Assembly: GCA_003131315.1 (NCBI GenBank)
Contig: PKUV01000154.1
Span: 67,582-131,581 of the forward strand
DNA: 64,000 nucleotides
Direction: 5' to 3'
Source of the DNA: Acidobacteriaceae bacterium
Lineage (GTDB): Bacteria; Acidobacteriota; Terriglobia; Terriglobales; Acidobacteriaceae
Shown here piece by piece: positions 19,514 to 28,652 of the stretch (position 1 is the first letter of the stretch; every line of letters begins with the position of its first letter). A model generated the notes under the pieces. It was given only the letters and a program-made list of their open reading frames with translations, had not been told where the DNA came from and did not search any database. The position numbers and the translations under genes are program-made.

Positions 19514-19547
19514 GGTTAGTCGTTAGTCGTTGGTCGTTGGTTGTTAC
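19514..19547. repeat. STRR-like 7-bp tandem array (GTTAGTC/GTTGGTC)
   Basis: TTAGTCGTTAGTCGTTGGTCGTTGGTTGTTACC read directly. Confidence 0.7.
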
Positions 19548-19574
19548 CTTGCGTCTTGATCCTCATCATGATCG

Positions 19575-21128
19575 TTATCCTCCGATTGTAGCGGGCAACG
19601 CGTGCGGCTCGCCGCTTTCGTTTAGAGGGAAAAAGAGCGTGAATACGGCACCGCCCCCCGGGGCGTTCGCGACATGGATCGAGCCATGATGACCGTCCAC
19701 GATCTTCGAAACGATGGAGAGGCCCAGTCCCACACCGGTTTTCTTCGTGGTCACAAACGGGTTGAAAATTTCTTCGCGCAGTTCGTCGGGAACGCCGGGA
19801 CCAGTGTCGGCCAAGCGGAGTTCCACTCCTTCCCGATCATTCTGGGTGGTGAGTTGAACCTCGACACGCAACGTGCCGCCGTGGTCTTCCATGGCTTCGT
19901 AGGCGTTCTGCACAAGATTGAGGAAGGCTTGCTCGCACAGGCTCTCGTCGAGCGGAACGGACGGCAGTCCGCTCGCGTAGTGGCGCTCGACGCGCACGGG
20001 TTTGCCCGTCTCTTGCTTGACAGTAAATTGTTTGCCAGCAAAGCGATCGGCGACAATCTGCAGGACGCGATCGAGAAGGGCGATCAGGTTCGCGGGACGC
20101 GGTTCGGCATGAAGAGGACGAGCGAAGTCCAGAAACTCGGTGACGAGGGCACCGAGCCGATTGACCTCGGTCGAAATGTAGCCGGCTAACTCACGGGCAA
20201 GCTCATCGGAGGCCTGCAATTTCTGGGTCAACATTTCGGCCGAGCCCTTGATGACTCCAAGGGGATTGCGAATTTCATGAGCCAATCCGGCGGAGAGTTG
20301 GCCGAGAGCGGCCAGCCGTTCGGAGCGCCGCGCTTCGGCCTGAGCCTGCTCGAGGCGGCGATTGGTTTCGGCGAGGCGTTCCGCGAGCTCACGGTACAAC
20401 TGGGTTTGATGCTGGCTCTGCTGCGAGAAGCGGTTGACGACCATGGCGGCGAGAAAGAAAAACATGATGCGCAGCGCGAGGTAGCCGAACGCCTCGGGAG
20501 TCAATTCGTATTCCTGCATCGCGGGATAGAGATACGAGCAGTAGGCGGCGGATGCAAGCAGGGTCCAAAGCAGCGTCAGCCACGGGCCGCAGTAGAGTGC
20601 CGCGGTAACGACCGGAAGGTAATAAATCGGATAGTAACTGCTGTTGATTCCGACTTCGCCGGTGTGATCGATGAGGATGGTTGCCAGCAAAATCTTAAGG
20701 AGTACGACGTAGAAGACTCCTCGTTTGGGGAAGCGGGAGATCAACCTTGTCTCCAGCAATTGCACAATGCCGATGGCGAGGAGAATTAACTGCTTGTGCC
20801 ATTCGAGTTGTGGAGGGAGCACGGCCAACCCGGCGAGGAAGAGGAGCCAGATCGTGAGCCAGACTGCGTCGAGGCGGTTAAACCGCCGGGACTCAGCGTC
20901 GAGAATGGGAGGGGCAGGTGCCACGCAGCTTCCATCCAACCGCAGAAAGCCCTCCGGCGTCAATTGGACGGCGGCTTCCTCCGGTGGAGCGCCGGGCGTC
21001 TCCGCCCGTCCCTCCACCGGTGCTAGGTGCGGACATAAGGATTTCCAATCACGAACATAAATAGTTTCGATTTCCGCAAAGGGCGGCTCAGCGGCTATTG
21101 TTATGATGCGGTTGCTTGATCGAGCCAA
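19575..21128 (-). CDS. Membrane sensor histidine kinase (NtrB/AtoS-like)
   Basis: Multiple TM segments, LSAGLAHEIRNPLGVIKGSAEML H-box, HATPase motifs; directly upstream of the NtrC-type gene. Confidence 0.92.
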   Translation of the reverse strand: MARSSNRIITIAAEPPFAEIETIYVRDWKSLCPHLAPVEGRAETPGAPPEEAAVQLTPEGFLRLDGSCVAPAPPILDAESRRFNRLDAVWLTIWLLFLAGLAVLPPQLEWHKQLILLAIGIVQLLETRLISRFPKRGVFYVVLLKILLATILIDHTGEVGINSSYYPIYYLPVVTAALYCGPWLTLLWTLLASAAYCSYLYPAMQEYELTPEAFGYLALRIMFFFLAAMVVNRFSQQSQHQTQLYRELAERLAETNRRLEQAQAEARRSERLAALGQLSAGLAHEIRNPLGVIKGSAEMLTQKLQASDELARELAGYISTEVNRLGALVTEFLDFARPLHAEPRPANLIALLDRVLQIVADRFAGKQFTVKQETGKPVRVERHYASGLPSVPLDESLCEQAFLNLVQNAYEAMEDHGGTLRVEVQLTTQNDREGVELRLADTGPGVPDELREEIFNPFVTTKKTGVGLGLSIVSKIVDGHHGSIHVANAPGGGAVFTLFFPLNESGEPHALPATIGG

Positions 21129-21220
21129 GAGATGGATCGGGCGAAAGGTGAAAAGACGCGAATGAGGATCATCAGCGTGATTGAGTCAGGGCGGACCATG
21201 GTGTCCGGGAACGGACGACA

Positions 21221-21559
21221 ATGACAAAGGTCGAAGCGATTATTCAGGTCTCAAAGCTGGATGCCGTAAAAGACGCATTGCACGAGGTTGGCGTCGAAGG
21301 CATGACCGTTTTTGAAGCCAGAGGACATGGCCGGCAAAAAGGACACACCGAGTTTTATCGGGGACGCGAGTACACCGTGGACTTGATCCCGAAGGTGAAG
21401 ATCGAGATCGTGCTGGCCGATGAAATGGTCGAGAAAGTGGTGCAGGCGATCACCACCGCGGCGCGTACGGGCAAGATCGGCGACGGGAAGATTTTTCTTT
21501 CGCGCATTGACGAAGCGATTCGGATTCGCAACGACGAACGTGGCGATAGCGTGCTGTAA
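21221..21559 (+). CDS. glnB: Nitrogen regulatory protein P-II
   Basis: GMTVFEARGHGRQKGHTEFYRGREYTVDLIPKVKIEIV, TGKIGDGKIF: canonical PII with T-loop Tyr. Confidence 0.95.
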   Translation: MTKVEAIIQVSKLDAVKDALHEVGVEGMTVFEARGHGRQKGHTEFYRGREYTVDLIPKVKIEIVLADEMVEKVVQAITTAARTGKIGDGKIFLSRIDEAIRIRNDERGDSVL

Positions 21560-21637
21560 GCGCACGAATTTCGAATCGACCTCCCCTTTGTCTGCTTATC
21601 TATGAGCAGAGCGGAATAGAGGCTGGAGCAGGGCTAA

Positions 21638-24328
21638 ATGAAAGCCTGCTCCACCCGAGTCACTCAGTTTTTGCACTTCGGGGAGAGTGTCATCGAAATG
21701 ACCACCGGGGCCACCGTGCGCAGTGAGTTGCGGGACCTGTACGTGCGGGAATCCGCTGCCATCGAGCAGGAATTTTCCCTCACCGGCGAGGGGCGCACGG
21801 CGCTCGCACGGCGCACGGCGCTGGTCGATTCGATTGTTCAGCGGCTCTGGAACGAAATCATCGTCGGCCCCAGTCCTGCCGATCCGGACAGCCCGAAAAA
21901 TTTCGCGCTGGTGGCAACCGGCGGGTTCGGGCGCGGCTGGCTTTCCCCCCACTCCGATATTGATCTGCTGTTTCTGCACGCCGGGAGTGACTCCGAGAGT
22001 GAATTCAAAGATCCCATCCGGCGCTTTTCGCAGGAGTTGTGGGACCTGCGGCTGAAGCTCAGTCCAGCCACGCGAAATCTCGCGGAGTGCGAACGGTTGG
22101 ATCCGAACAATGTCGAGTTTACCATCTCGCTGCTGGACTGCCGGTACCTGGCGGGTGATCGCGAGATTTTTTCACGGCTGCGCGAAAAAGTTGTTCCTCG
22201 TCTGGTCGGTCGGGAGTGCCATAACCTGATCCAGAACCTGGGCGAGATTACACGCGCGCGTCATCATAAGTTTGGCAATACCGTCTTTCACCTGGAACCG
22301 AACGTGAAGGATGGGCCGGGCGGTTTGCGCGACTACAACGTCGCCAACTGGCTGGCGCTAATTTCCGCGATGGAAAAGTTGAAGGTGTGGCCGGACACGA
22401 AAACGCTGCTGCCGGTTTCTTCGCGGAGGGCGCTCGACGCGGCGCTGGATTTCCAAATGTCCGTGCGTTGTTTTCTGCACTTCCGGCACGGGCGTCACGA
22501 CAACACGCTCACCTGGGAGGCGCAGGACGAAGCGGCGGCGAGAAAGATCGGCGCCAGCGATTCGGAAATCACGAACGCAGCGGATTGGATGCGCGTCTAC
22601 TTTGGCCACGTGCGCAGCGTGCACCGCGTCTGCAACCAATTGCTGGAGGAAATTCCGGCGGCCTGGTCGTCCTTGTACCGGCAATTCCAGGGCTGGCGGT
22701 CGCGGGTCGCAAGCGCGGACTTTTCAGTGGTGGATGGACTGATCTTCCTGAAGCAACCGCAGCAACCGGGCGGGCTGCGTGATCCGGAAATGCTGTTGCG
22801 GCTTTTTCATTTCATGGCGGAACATGGCCTGAAGCTGAGCACGACCACCGAATATAAAGTCGAGCAGGCGCTGCCAGCACTGGCGGCGACGCCTCCGCGG
22901 GGCGCCGAGTTGTGGCTTTATATGCAGGAAACACTGGTGCAGCCGCATGCGGCCGACGCTCTGCGCGCCATGAACGCGCTTCGCCTGCTGGCGCTTCTGC
23001 TGCCCGAACTGAAGGGGATTGAGGCGCTGGTGGTACGGGATTTTTACCATCGCTACACGGTGGATGAGCACTCGTTCTTGGCGATCGAACATTTGCATCG
23101 TCTGAAAGAGTCGAAGTCGGAATGGGACCAGCGCTTTGCGGAGTTGCAGAGTGAACTCGAACAGCCGGAACTGCTTTACCTGGCGTTGCTGTTGCATGAT
23201 TCCGGCAAAGCCGTGCCCAGCGAGAATCACGTTGAACTCAGCCTGCAACTCACCGACAGTTGCACGGAGCGGCTAGATCTTGATCCGGTGGATCGCGAGG
23301 CAGTGCGATATCTGGTGGCGAGCCATCTGGAAATGTCGGCGGCGATGCGGCGGGACGTATTCGATCCAGCGAACGTGAAGTCGTTCGCGGAAAAAGTGGG
23401 AGTACCCGAGCGCCTGAAGATGCTGTGCCTGCTGACGTATGCCGACATCAAAGCCGTGAACCCGGAGGCCATGACGCCGTGGAAAGCGGATAACTTATGG
23501 CAACTGTATATTGCGTGCGCGAATTACTTGAGCCGGAGCGCGGATGAGCGTGTGCACACCGGCGACGACGGCTCCAGCGTTGCACCGGCAAATATGGCGC
23601 ATCTGCGGTCGCTGGCGCCGGTGGCGGGGAAAAAGATCAACGTTTTTCTGGAAGGATTGCCGCAACGGTATCTGCGGATCCACGGCGCGAGCGACGTTCT
23701 GGCGCATGCCGAAATGGCCGCCCGGTTGGGGCAGGACGGCGTCCAATTAAGTTTGAAGCAAGTTCGTCACTGGTATGAGCTGACGTTGATTACCACCGAC
23801 CGGCCCTTCCTGTTCGCCTCGGTTTCTGGGGCGCTGGCCGCGTGGGGAATGAACATCGTGAAAGCGAACGCGTTTTCGAATGCCGCGGGCATGGTGGTGG
23901 ACACTTTCTATTTCACGGATCGCTTCCGAACATTGGAGCTGAATCTGCAGGAATGGGAGCGTTTGAAAAAGAGCATCGCGGCCGTGGTTAAAGGAGAAGC
24001 CGACGTGGCGCGCATGTTGCGCGACCGCTTGAAATCGGAGAAGGCGGACAGCACGAAGGTCAAGATCGAGACGCAGATTGAGTTCGACGATGGCTGCTCG
24101 GCGCACAGCACGCTGGTGCAGGTGCTGACCCAGGATCGTCCGGGACTGCTTTACCGGATGTGCTCGCTGGTCTCGAAGCATGAGTGCAACATCGAAATTG
24201 CGCTGATCGAGACCGAGGGGCAGATGGCGATTGATGTCCTGTATTTGACCTCAGGCGGGACCAAGTTGAACGCGGATCGGCAGGCTGCGCTGGGAAAAGC
24301 GTTGCGCGAGGAACTTGCGGCAAAATAA
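21638..24328 (+). CDS. glnD: [Protein-PII] uridylyltransferase / uridylyl-removing enzyme
   Basis: NTase GGFGRGWLSPHSDIDLLFLH, HD domain LLLHDSGKA, two C-terminal ACT domains; follows glnB. True start may be 21698. Confidence 0.95.
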   Translation: MKACSTRVTQFLHFGESVIEMTTGATVRSELRDLYVRESAAIEQEFSLTGEGRTALARRTALVDSIVQRLWNEIIVGPSPADPDSPKNFALVATGGFGRGWLSPHSDIDLLFLHAGSDSESEFKDPIRRFSQELWDLRLKLSPATRNLAECERLDPNNVEFTISLLDCRYLAGDREIFSRLREKVVPRLVGRECHNLIQNLGEITRARHHKFGNTVFHLEPNVKDGPGGLRDYNVANWLALISAMEKLKVWPDTKTLLPVSSRRALDAALDFQMSVRCFLHFRHGRHDNTLTWEAQDEAAARKIGASDSEITNAADWMRVYFGHVRSVHRVCNQLLEEIPAAWSSLYRQFQGWRSRVASADFSVVDGLIFLKQPQQPGGLRDPEMLLRLFHFMAEHGLKLSTTTEYKVEQALPALAATPPRGAELWLYMQETLVQPHAADALRAMNALRLLALLLPELKGIEALVVRDFYHRYTVDEHSFLAIEHLHRLKESKSEWDQRFAELQSELEQPELLYLALLLHDSGKAVPSENHVELSLQLTDSCTERLDLDPVDREAVRYLVASHLEMSAAMRRDVFDPANVKSFAEKVGVPERLKMLCLLTYADIKAVNPEAMTPWKADNLWQLYIACANYLSRSADERVHTGDDGSSVAPANMAHLRSLAPVAGKKINVFLEGLPQRYLRIHGASDVLAHAEMAARLGQDGVQLSLKQVRHWYELTLITTDRPFLFASVSGALAAWGMNIVKANAFSNAAGMVVDTFYFTDRFRTLELNLQEWERLKKSIAAVVKGEADVARMLRDRLKSEKADSTKVKIETQIEFDDGCSAHSTLVQVLTQDRPGLLYRMCSLVSKHECNIEIALIETEGQMAIDVLYLTSGGTKLNADRQAALGKALREELAAK

Positions 24329-24399
24329 TTCGGAATTATATACTCAGACTCCGTTTGCGGTTTGTTCTATCGCTGAGTTGCACCCTTTGTAACCAAGAA

Positions 24400-25329
24400 T
24401 CACTTGGATGGCTTTGCGTCGTTATCTTTCGATGTTTCACCCGATGGTATCGCCTCAACGCTGACATCTGTCGCGTTTTTGAAGAGTTTTTTGACTATTT
24501 CATTGAGAAGGCGTAGGGATTCGGCTTTAGGCAGAGGATAGCGAATGTTCAAGGAAGCGATGTTGTCGCCTGGAAGATAGAAGTTCCCGCCTCCGGGGAT
24601 TGGCGTCCAATACTGCTCCTTGTTCTTGACGACGTTCGATTTTCGGTCGTCCTTCAGCTTGTCATATTGAAACCGGTGGGCACCTGTGAGGAGCAGTCCC
24701 GAGAGTTCGCCATTCACCCCCAAGAAGTGGTCAACAATGTTCCCTCGATAGAGAATGTCGTCCTTGCTCAACACGTCCACTGCTACTGATCTATTCTCCC
24801 GTGCCGGGAAGTTAAAGCTAGTGAGGAGAACGTGCCACTCCGACACGGCAGGCAACAAAACCCTGGATGCAAACCAAGCATAGAGCTTGTTGTCCTTCCA
24901 TTCCCCGTAGGAACCGACTAGCCATATGAAAACAAGAGCCTCCAGAAACAAGAGACCGTAGTTCCAGGCGAGAAAATCCGCCTGCCTTTTACACACTCGA
25001 TTAAGGGCCTCCCACGATTCCGCCTGATGATCGGTAAAGTAGTGGTCACTGTACGCGGCAGTGAAAACGGTGTGATAATCACTGACTTTTTGCAGGTGTG
25101 AATCGTTCAGACGGAAAGGAACAAAGGAACCACCGATGCAGCCGCTCCAGAACAAAACGACCGTAAACAAGAAAGGCAGCCCAGCGGCAAAGATACCCTG
25201 CACAATCTCGTCGGTCTTGGTACGCTGGGATTTCTTCAGGCGAACAAAAAGAGAGCAGAAACGCTGGAAGATGATATACGGCGCGAAAACATAAAGCCCC
25301 AGCAGGACTGAGGCTATAAGCGCGATCAT
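24400..25329 (-). CDS. Membrane-anchored hypothetical protein
   Basis: Three hydrophobic segments; coherent 309-aa ORF. Confidence 0.65.
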   Translation of the reverse strand: MIALIASVLLGLYVFAPYIIFQRFCSLFVRLKKSQRTKTDEIVQGIFAAGLPFLFTVVLFWSGCIGGSFVPFRLNDSHLQKVSDYHTVFTAAYSDHYFTDHQAESWEALNRVCKRQADFLAWNYGLLFLEALVFIWLVGSYGEWKDNKLYAWFASRVLLPAVSEWHVLLTSFNFPARENRSVAVDVLSKDDILYRGNIVDHFLGVNGELSGLLLTGAHRFQYDKLKDDRKSNVVKNKEQYWTPIPGGGNFYLPGDNIASLNIRYPLPKAESLRLLNEIVKKLFKNATDVSVEAIPSGETSKDNDAKPSK

Positions 25330-25340
25330 GCGATCCTAAC

Positions 25341-25658
25341 TCAGGCGGGCACTCTTGCCGAGATCCGCACCCCTAGGCTAGCGTCCTCGTAGACCCCGTC
25401 TCGACGAAGAGCCTCTTGGATTTGCTGGGCTTTCTGTTGCAGCTCGCGTTCTGCCAGTTTTTCCGGTGTATCCTCAGAAAGGGCACGGCTCAATTTTTCG
25501 AGATCTCCAACCACGCTTGTTCTCCTTCTCTTCACTACTATTGATGCACGGACCGCGTGCAAAGTCAACATTTCTTTGTTCTGTTCGCGTCCGCTTTTCA
25601 GGTTTCCGCTTCTTTGGCGGCGGATCGCACACTTTATTATCTTGCGGGAGTCATACAT
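25341..25658 (-). CDS. Small hypothetical protein
   Basis: Adjacent same-strand ORF; the C-terminal half looks plausible, the start is uncertain. Confidence 0.4.
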   Translation of the reverse strand: MYDSRKIIKCAIRRQRSGNLKSGREQNKEMLTLHAVRASIVVKRRRTSVVGDLEKLSRALSEDTPEKLAERELQQKAQQIQEALRRDGVYEDASLGVRISARVPA

Positions 25659-25739
25659 GGTGCGGCCTCTTTCAATTGCCCCTTCGGGACAGATACCTCG
25701 CTGTGCACCATTTCGAGAACTGCTGTAGATTTCTGCGAT

Positions 25740-26945
25740 TTAGCGATCAGCGTAATACCCGTCTCTGGTTTGCACCGTCAGGTCTTTTTTCTTCACCTCC
25801 AACTGGACGCGATGGTAACCGGCGGCTGCGCTGTCTTTGTCGGGCGTATAGCCCATGCTGTACTGGGTTCGTAGTTCCTCGACAATGCTGGTGTAGATCT
25901 CGCCGACGGATTCTTTCTTAGAAACCTCAAAGAAACGTCCACCGGTCTCTTTGGAAATCCGTTCGAGAATTTTCTTGCCATCGGTGTGCGGGCTCTCGGC
26001 AGGACGTTGGCCTCCGCCTCGACCACCTCGGCCGCCACCGCCGCCACCCGGCCATCCACCTCCGCCACCGGGCCAGCCGCCGCCACCACCACCTCCGGGC
26101 CAACCGCTGCCGCCCCGCCTTTGGCCTTCGTTACGGTCTTCGTGGTGAGAATCTGCGAAAAAGATGGAGTAAACAACGGTGTCGGCACGTTGGGCGGACT
26201 CGATCGCGCTCTCCAAATAAGTCTTGCTGCCGCGGTCGACGCCGTCCGAGAGAATGATGAGAGCCTTCCGGCCCTGCTGTTTTTTCATTATTTCGTTCGA
26301 CGCCAGAAAAACGGCGTCGTAGAGCTGGCTACCGCCGCCACGGTGCGATCCTGAGCCGGAGCGGGAATCGTCGGAGTCGTTGGGGTCGTTCGATCTTGGG
26401 TCGTTTGATCTCTCGCGGTCGGATGGCGTTTTGAGCAATTCGAGCGCCGATTGCAGCTTTTCACGGGATGAAGTCAAATCCTGCAGCAGTTCTACTTCAC
26501 GATCAAAGTGAATGAGGAAGGCCTTGTCCTTGGCCTGCGCGAGCATCTGATCGAGAAAACTGCGGCTCGCGTTGCGCTCCGCGTCGAGGACGTTGCTTTG
26601 ACTGCGGCTGGTATCGACGAGCAGACCCAGCGTGAGCGGGAGATTCGCTTCCTGCGAAAAATAGCGGATACTTTGCGGGCGGCCGTCTTCCTGAAGCGTG
26701 AAATCGTTCTTGGTGAGGTCGCGCACGATCTTGCCATGCTTGTCGCGAACCGTGACGGGCAGCGTGACTACTTTGACGTCGACGGCGATGGTGGCAGCGG
26801 GTTCCTGAGCCCGCATCAACGGGCCGACTCCGGGAAGAGCGGCCAGCGCGGCGATCAGCGCACAGGTAACCGGCTTCCACACGGGTGAGCGGTTCGCAAT
26901 TGTTTCTCTACTTGGCCGGTTTTTATACGGCCGGGACTCATTCAC
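25740..26945 (-). CDS. VWFA-domain protein with Gly/Trp-rich low-complexity insert
   Basis: LTLGLLVDTSRSQ, ALIILSDGVDRGS (VWA pattern); SGWPGGGGGGGWPGGGGGWPGGGGGGRGGRGGG insert. Confidence 0.85.
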   Translation of the reverse strand: MNESRPYKNRPSRETIANRSPVWKPVTCALIAALAALPGVGPLMRAQEPAATIAVDVKVVTLPVTVRDKHGKIVRDLTKNDFTLQEDGRPQSIRYFSQEANLPLTLGLLVDTSRSQSNVLDAERNASRSFLDQMLAQAKDKAFLIHFDREVELLQDLTSSREKLQSALELLKTPSDRERSNDPRSNDPNDSDDSRSGSGSHRGGGSQLYDAVFLASNEIMKKQQGRKALIILSDGVDRGSKTYLESAIESAQRADTVVYSIFFADSHHEDRNEGQRRGGSGWPGGGGGGGWPGGGGGWPGGGGGGRGGRGGGQRPAESPHTDGKKILERISKETGGRFFEVSKKESVGEIYTSIVEELRTQYSMGYTPDKDSAAAGYHRVQLEVKKKDLTVQTRDGYYADR

Positions 26946-27296
26946 CTTGCGTCCTCCGTTTATCGTTATATTTCAGACGAATCTTAAGAGCGCTGCATCT
27001 GCACAAGAAAATAGAGTACACAGTCAGGATCGCACCCGCCCAACTCGGGAAGGCAACCGTCAACCGGTATAGGAGACCTGCCGCGACCGGCTGGGACTGT
27101 TTTTCGGGGCTGGATTTGTCAGCGGACATTGGCATCCATGCAAGCATGGTTTTTCTCATTTACGAGAACAGTTGTAAGACTGGATGCGCGGCGACGGAGT
27201 TGAAGTTGCCAGCGTCCCTGTAAAAGCAACGTCAATGCCGGGTAAAACTTCGTAAAGGGCTCAATATGGCGCGTTTGGCAATGCTAAAGTGAATAC

Positions 27297-28601
27297 ATGA
27301 GATGTTTCTGGCAGAGGCCGCTGCGGATTTGCCTTTCTACGCCGTGCCTTCTTACGACTTGCCTGCTTACGGCGATGGTAACTCTGATTCTGGCAGGGCC
27401 AGGCTACGTCTGCGCGCAGGACAAGCCAACCGGCAGTTCGGGAGGCGCGCCAGTCGCCAAGGCAGTGGGAACGATCAAGAGTATCCAGGCGGATTCGATC
27501 ACGGTTGCGGCTGAATCCGGTGGCGAGGTCACGGCGAAACTGATTGGCTCGACGAAGATTCTGCGCGTGCCGCCGGGAGAAAAGGATCTGAAGAACGCGA
27601 CTGCTCTGCAGCCGCAAGACTTGCAGCCCGGGGATCGCGTGCTGGTTCGCGGGCAGGCATCGACGGATGGAGACGGGCACACGATCGCCGCGCTGGCGGT
27701 GATTGTGATGAAGCAGGCCGATGTGGCGGCGAAGCAGCAGCACGACCGCGACGACTGGCAGAAGCGAGGAGTGGGCGGGCTCGTCACGAACGTGGACGCT
27801 GCGACGGGCACCATCAGAATTTCATCCAGTGGAATGGGCGCGAACCGGAGTATCGCCGTCCACATTGCGAAGGATACGATCCTGCGCCGCTATGCGCCCG
27901 GCTCGGTGAAGTTCGATGATGCGAAACCGGCGCCCGTCGATCAAATCAAGGCGGGAGATCAGTTGCGCGCGCGCGGCACTCGCACCCCGGATGGCAGCGA
28001 AGTAAGTGCGGAGGAGATTGTCTCCGGCGCATTTCGGAATATTGCGGGAACCATCAAGGCGATTGACGCAGCGAGCAATACGATGACGGTGCAGGATGCG
28101 ATCCGCAAGAGCGCGGTGGTGGTGAAGGTGTCGCCCGACTCGCAAATGAAGAAGCTGCCGGCGGAGATGGCGCAAGGCATCGCGATGCGATTGAAAGGCA
28201 CGGCGGACGGCGGGAGCGGAGATCAACCGGGCGCCAACGGCCAAGGCCAAGTCCAGAGCACGACCGGGCAGGGTGCTGCGCCCGGTGCGGGCGGAGCGCG
28301 GCCAGGGACAGAATCGCAGGCGGCGCGCGGGCAGAACGGCGGGCTTGGCGGAAATGGGCCTCCGGACTTGCAGCGCATGCTGAGCCGCTTGCCTAATAGC
28401 ACGCTGGCGGACTTGCAGAAGGGCGATGCGGTGATGATCGTCTCGACCGACGGCGCGGATTCGGGCGTGGTCACGGCCGTCACGCTGCTGGCGGGAGTGG
28501 ACGCCATCCTGGCGGTGGCGCCGAATCGAAGCGCATCCACACTGCTTTCGCCGTGGTCGCTGGGCACGTCCGCCGGAGAAGGTGAAGCCGCGCAACAGTG
28601 A
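27297..28601 (+). CDS. DUF5666-like secreted protein
   Basis: Repeated 'GTIKSIQADSITV', 'LVTNVDAATGTIRI', 'GTIKAIDAASNTMTVQDA', 'GDQLRARGTRTPDGSEVSAEEIVSG' OB-like units. Confidence 0.8.
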   Translation: MRCFWQRPLRICLSTPCLLTTCLLTAMVTLILAGPGYVCAQDKPTGSSGGAPVAKAVGTIKSIQADSITVAAESGGEVTAKLIGSTKILRVPPGEKDLKNATALQPQDLQPGDRVLVRGQASTDGDGHTIAALAVIVMKQADVAAKQQHDRDDWQKRGVGGLVTNVDAATGTIRISSSGMGANRSIAVHIAKDTILRRYAPGSVKFDDAKPAPVDQIKAGDQLRARGTRTPDGSEVSAEEIVSGAFRNIAGTIKAIDAASNTMTVQDAIRKSAVVVKVSPDSQMKKLPAEMAQGIAMRLKGTADGGSGDQPGANGQGQVQSTTGQGAAPGAGGARPGTESQAARGQNGGLGGNGPPDLQRMLSRLPNSTLADLQKGDAVMIVSTDGADSGVVTAVTLLAGVDAILAVAPNRSASTLLSPWSLGTSAGEGEAAQQ

Positions 28602-28652
28602 AAACAATCCAATCCATGTTGTTGAATTGATCTGCCTGGAAAGAAAAGGTGC

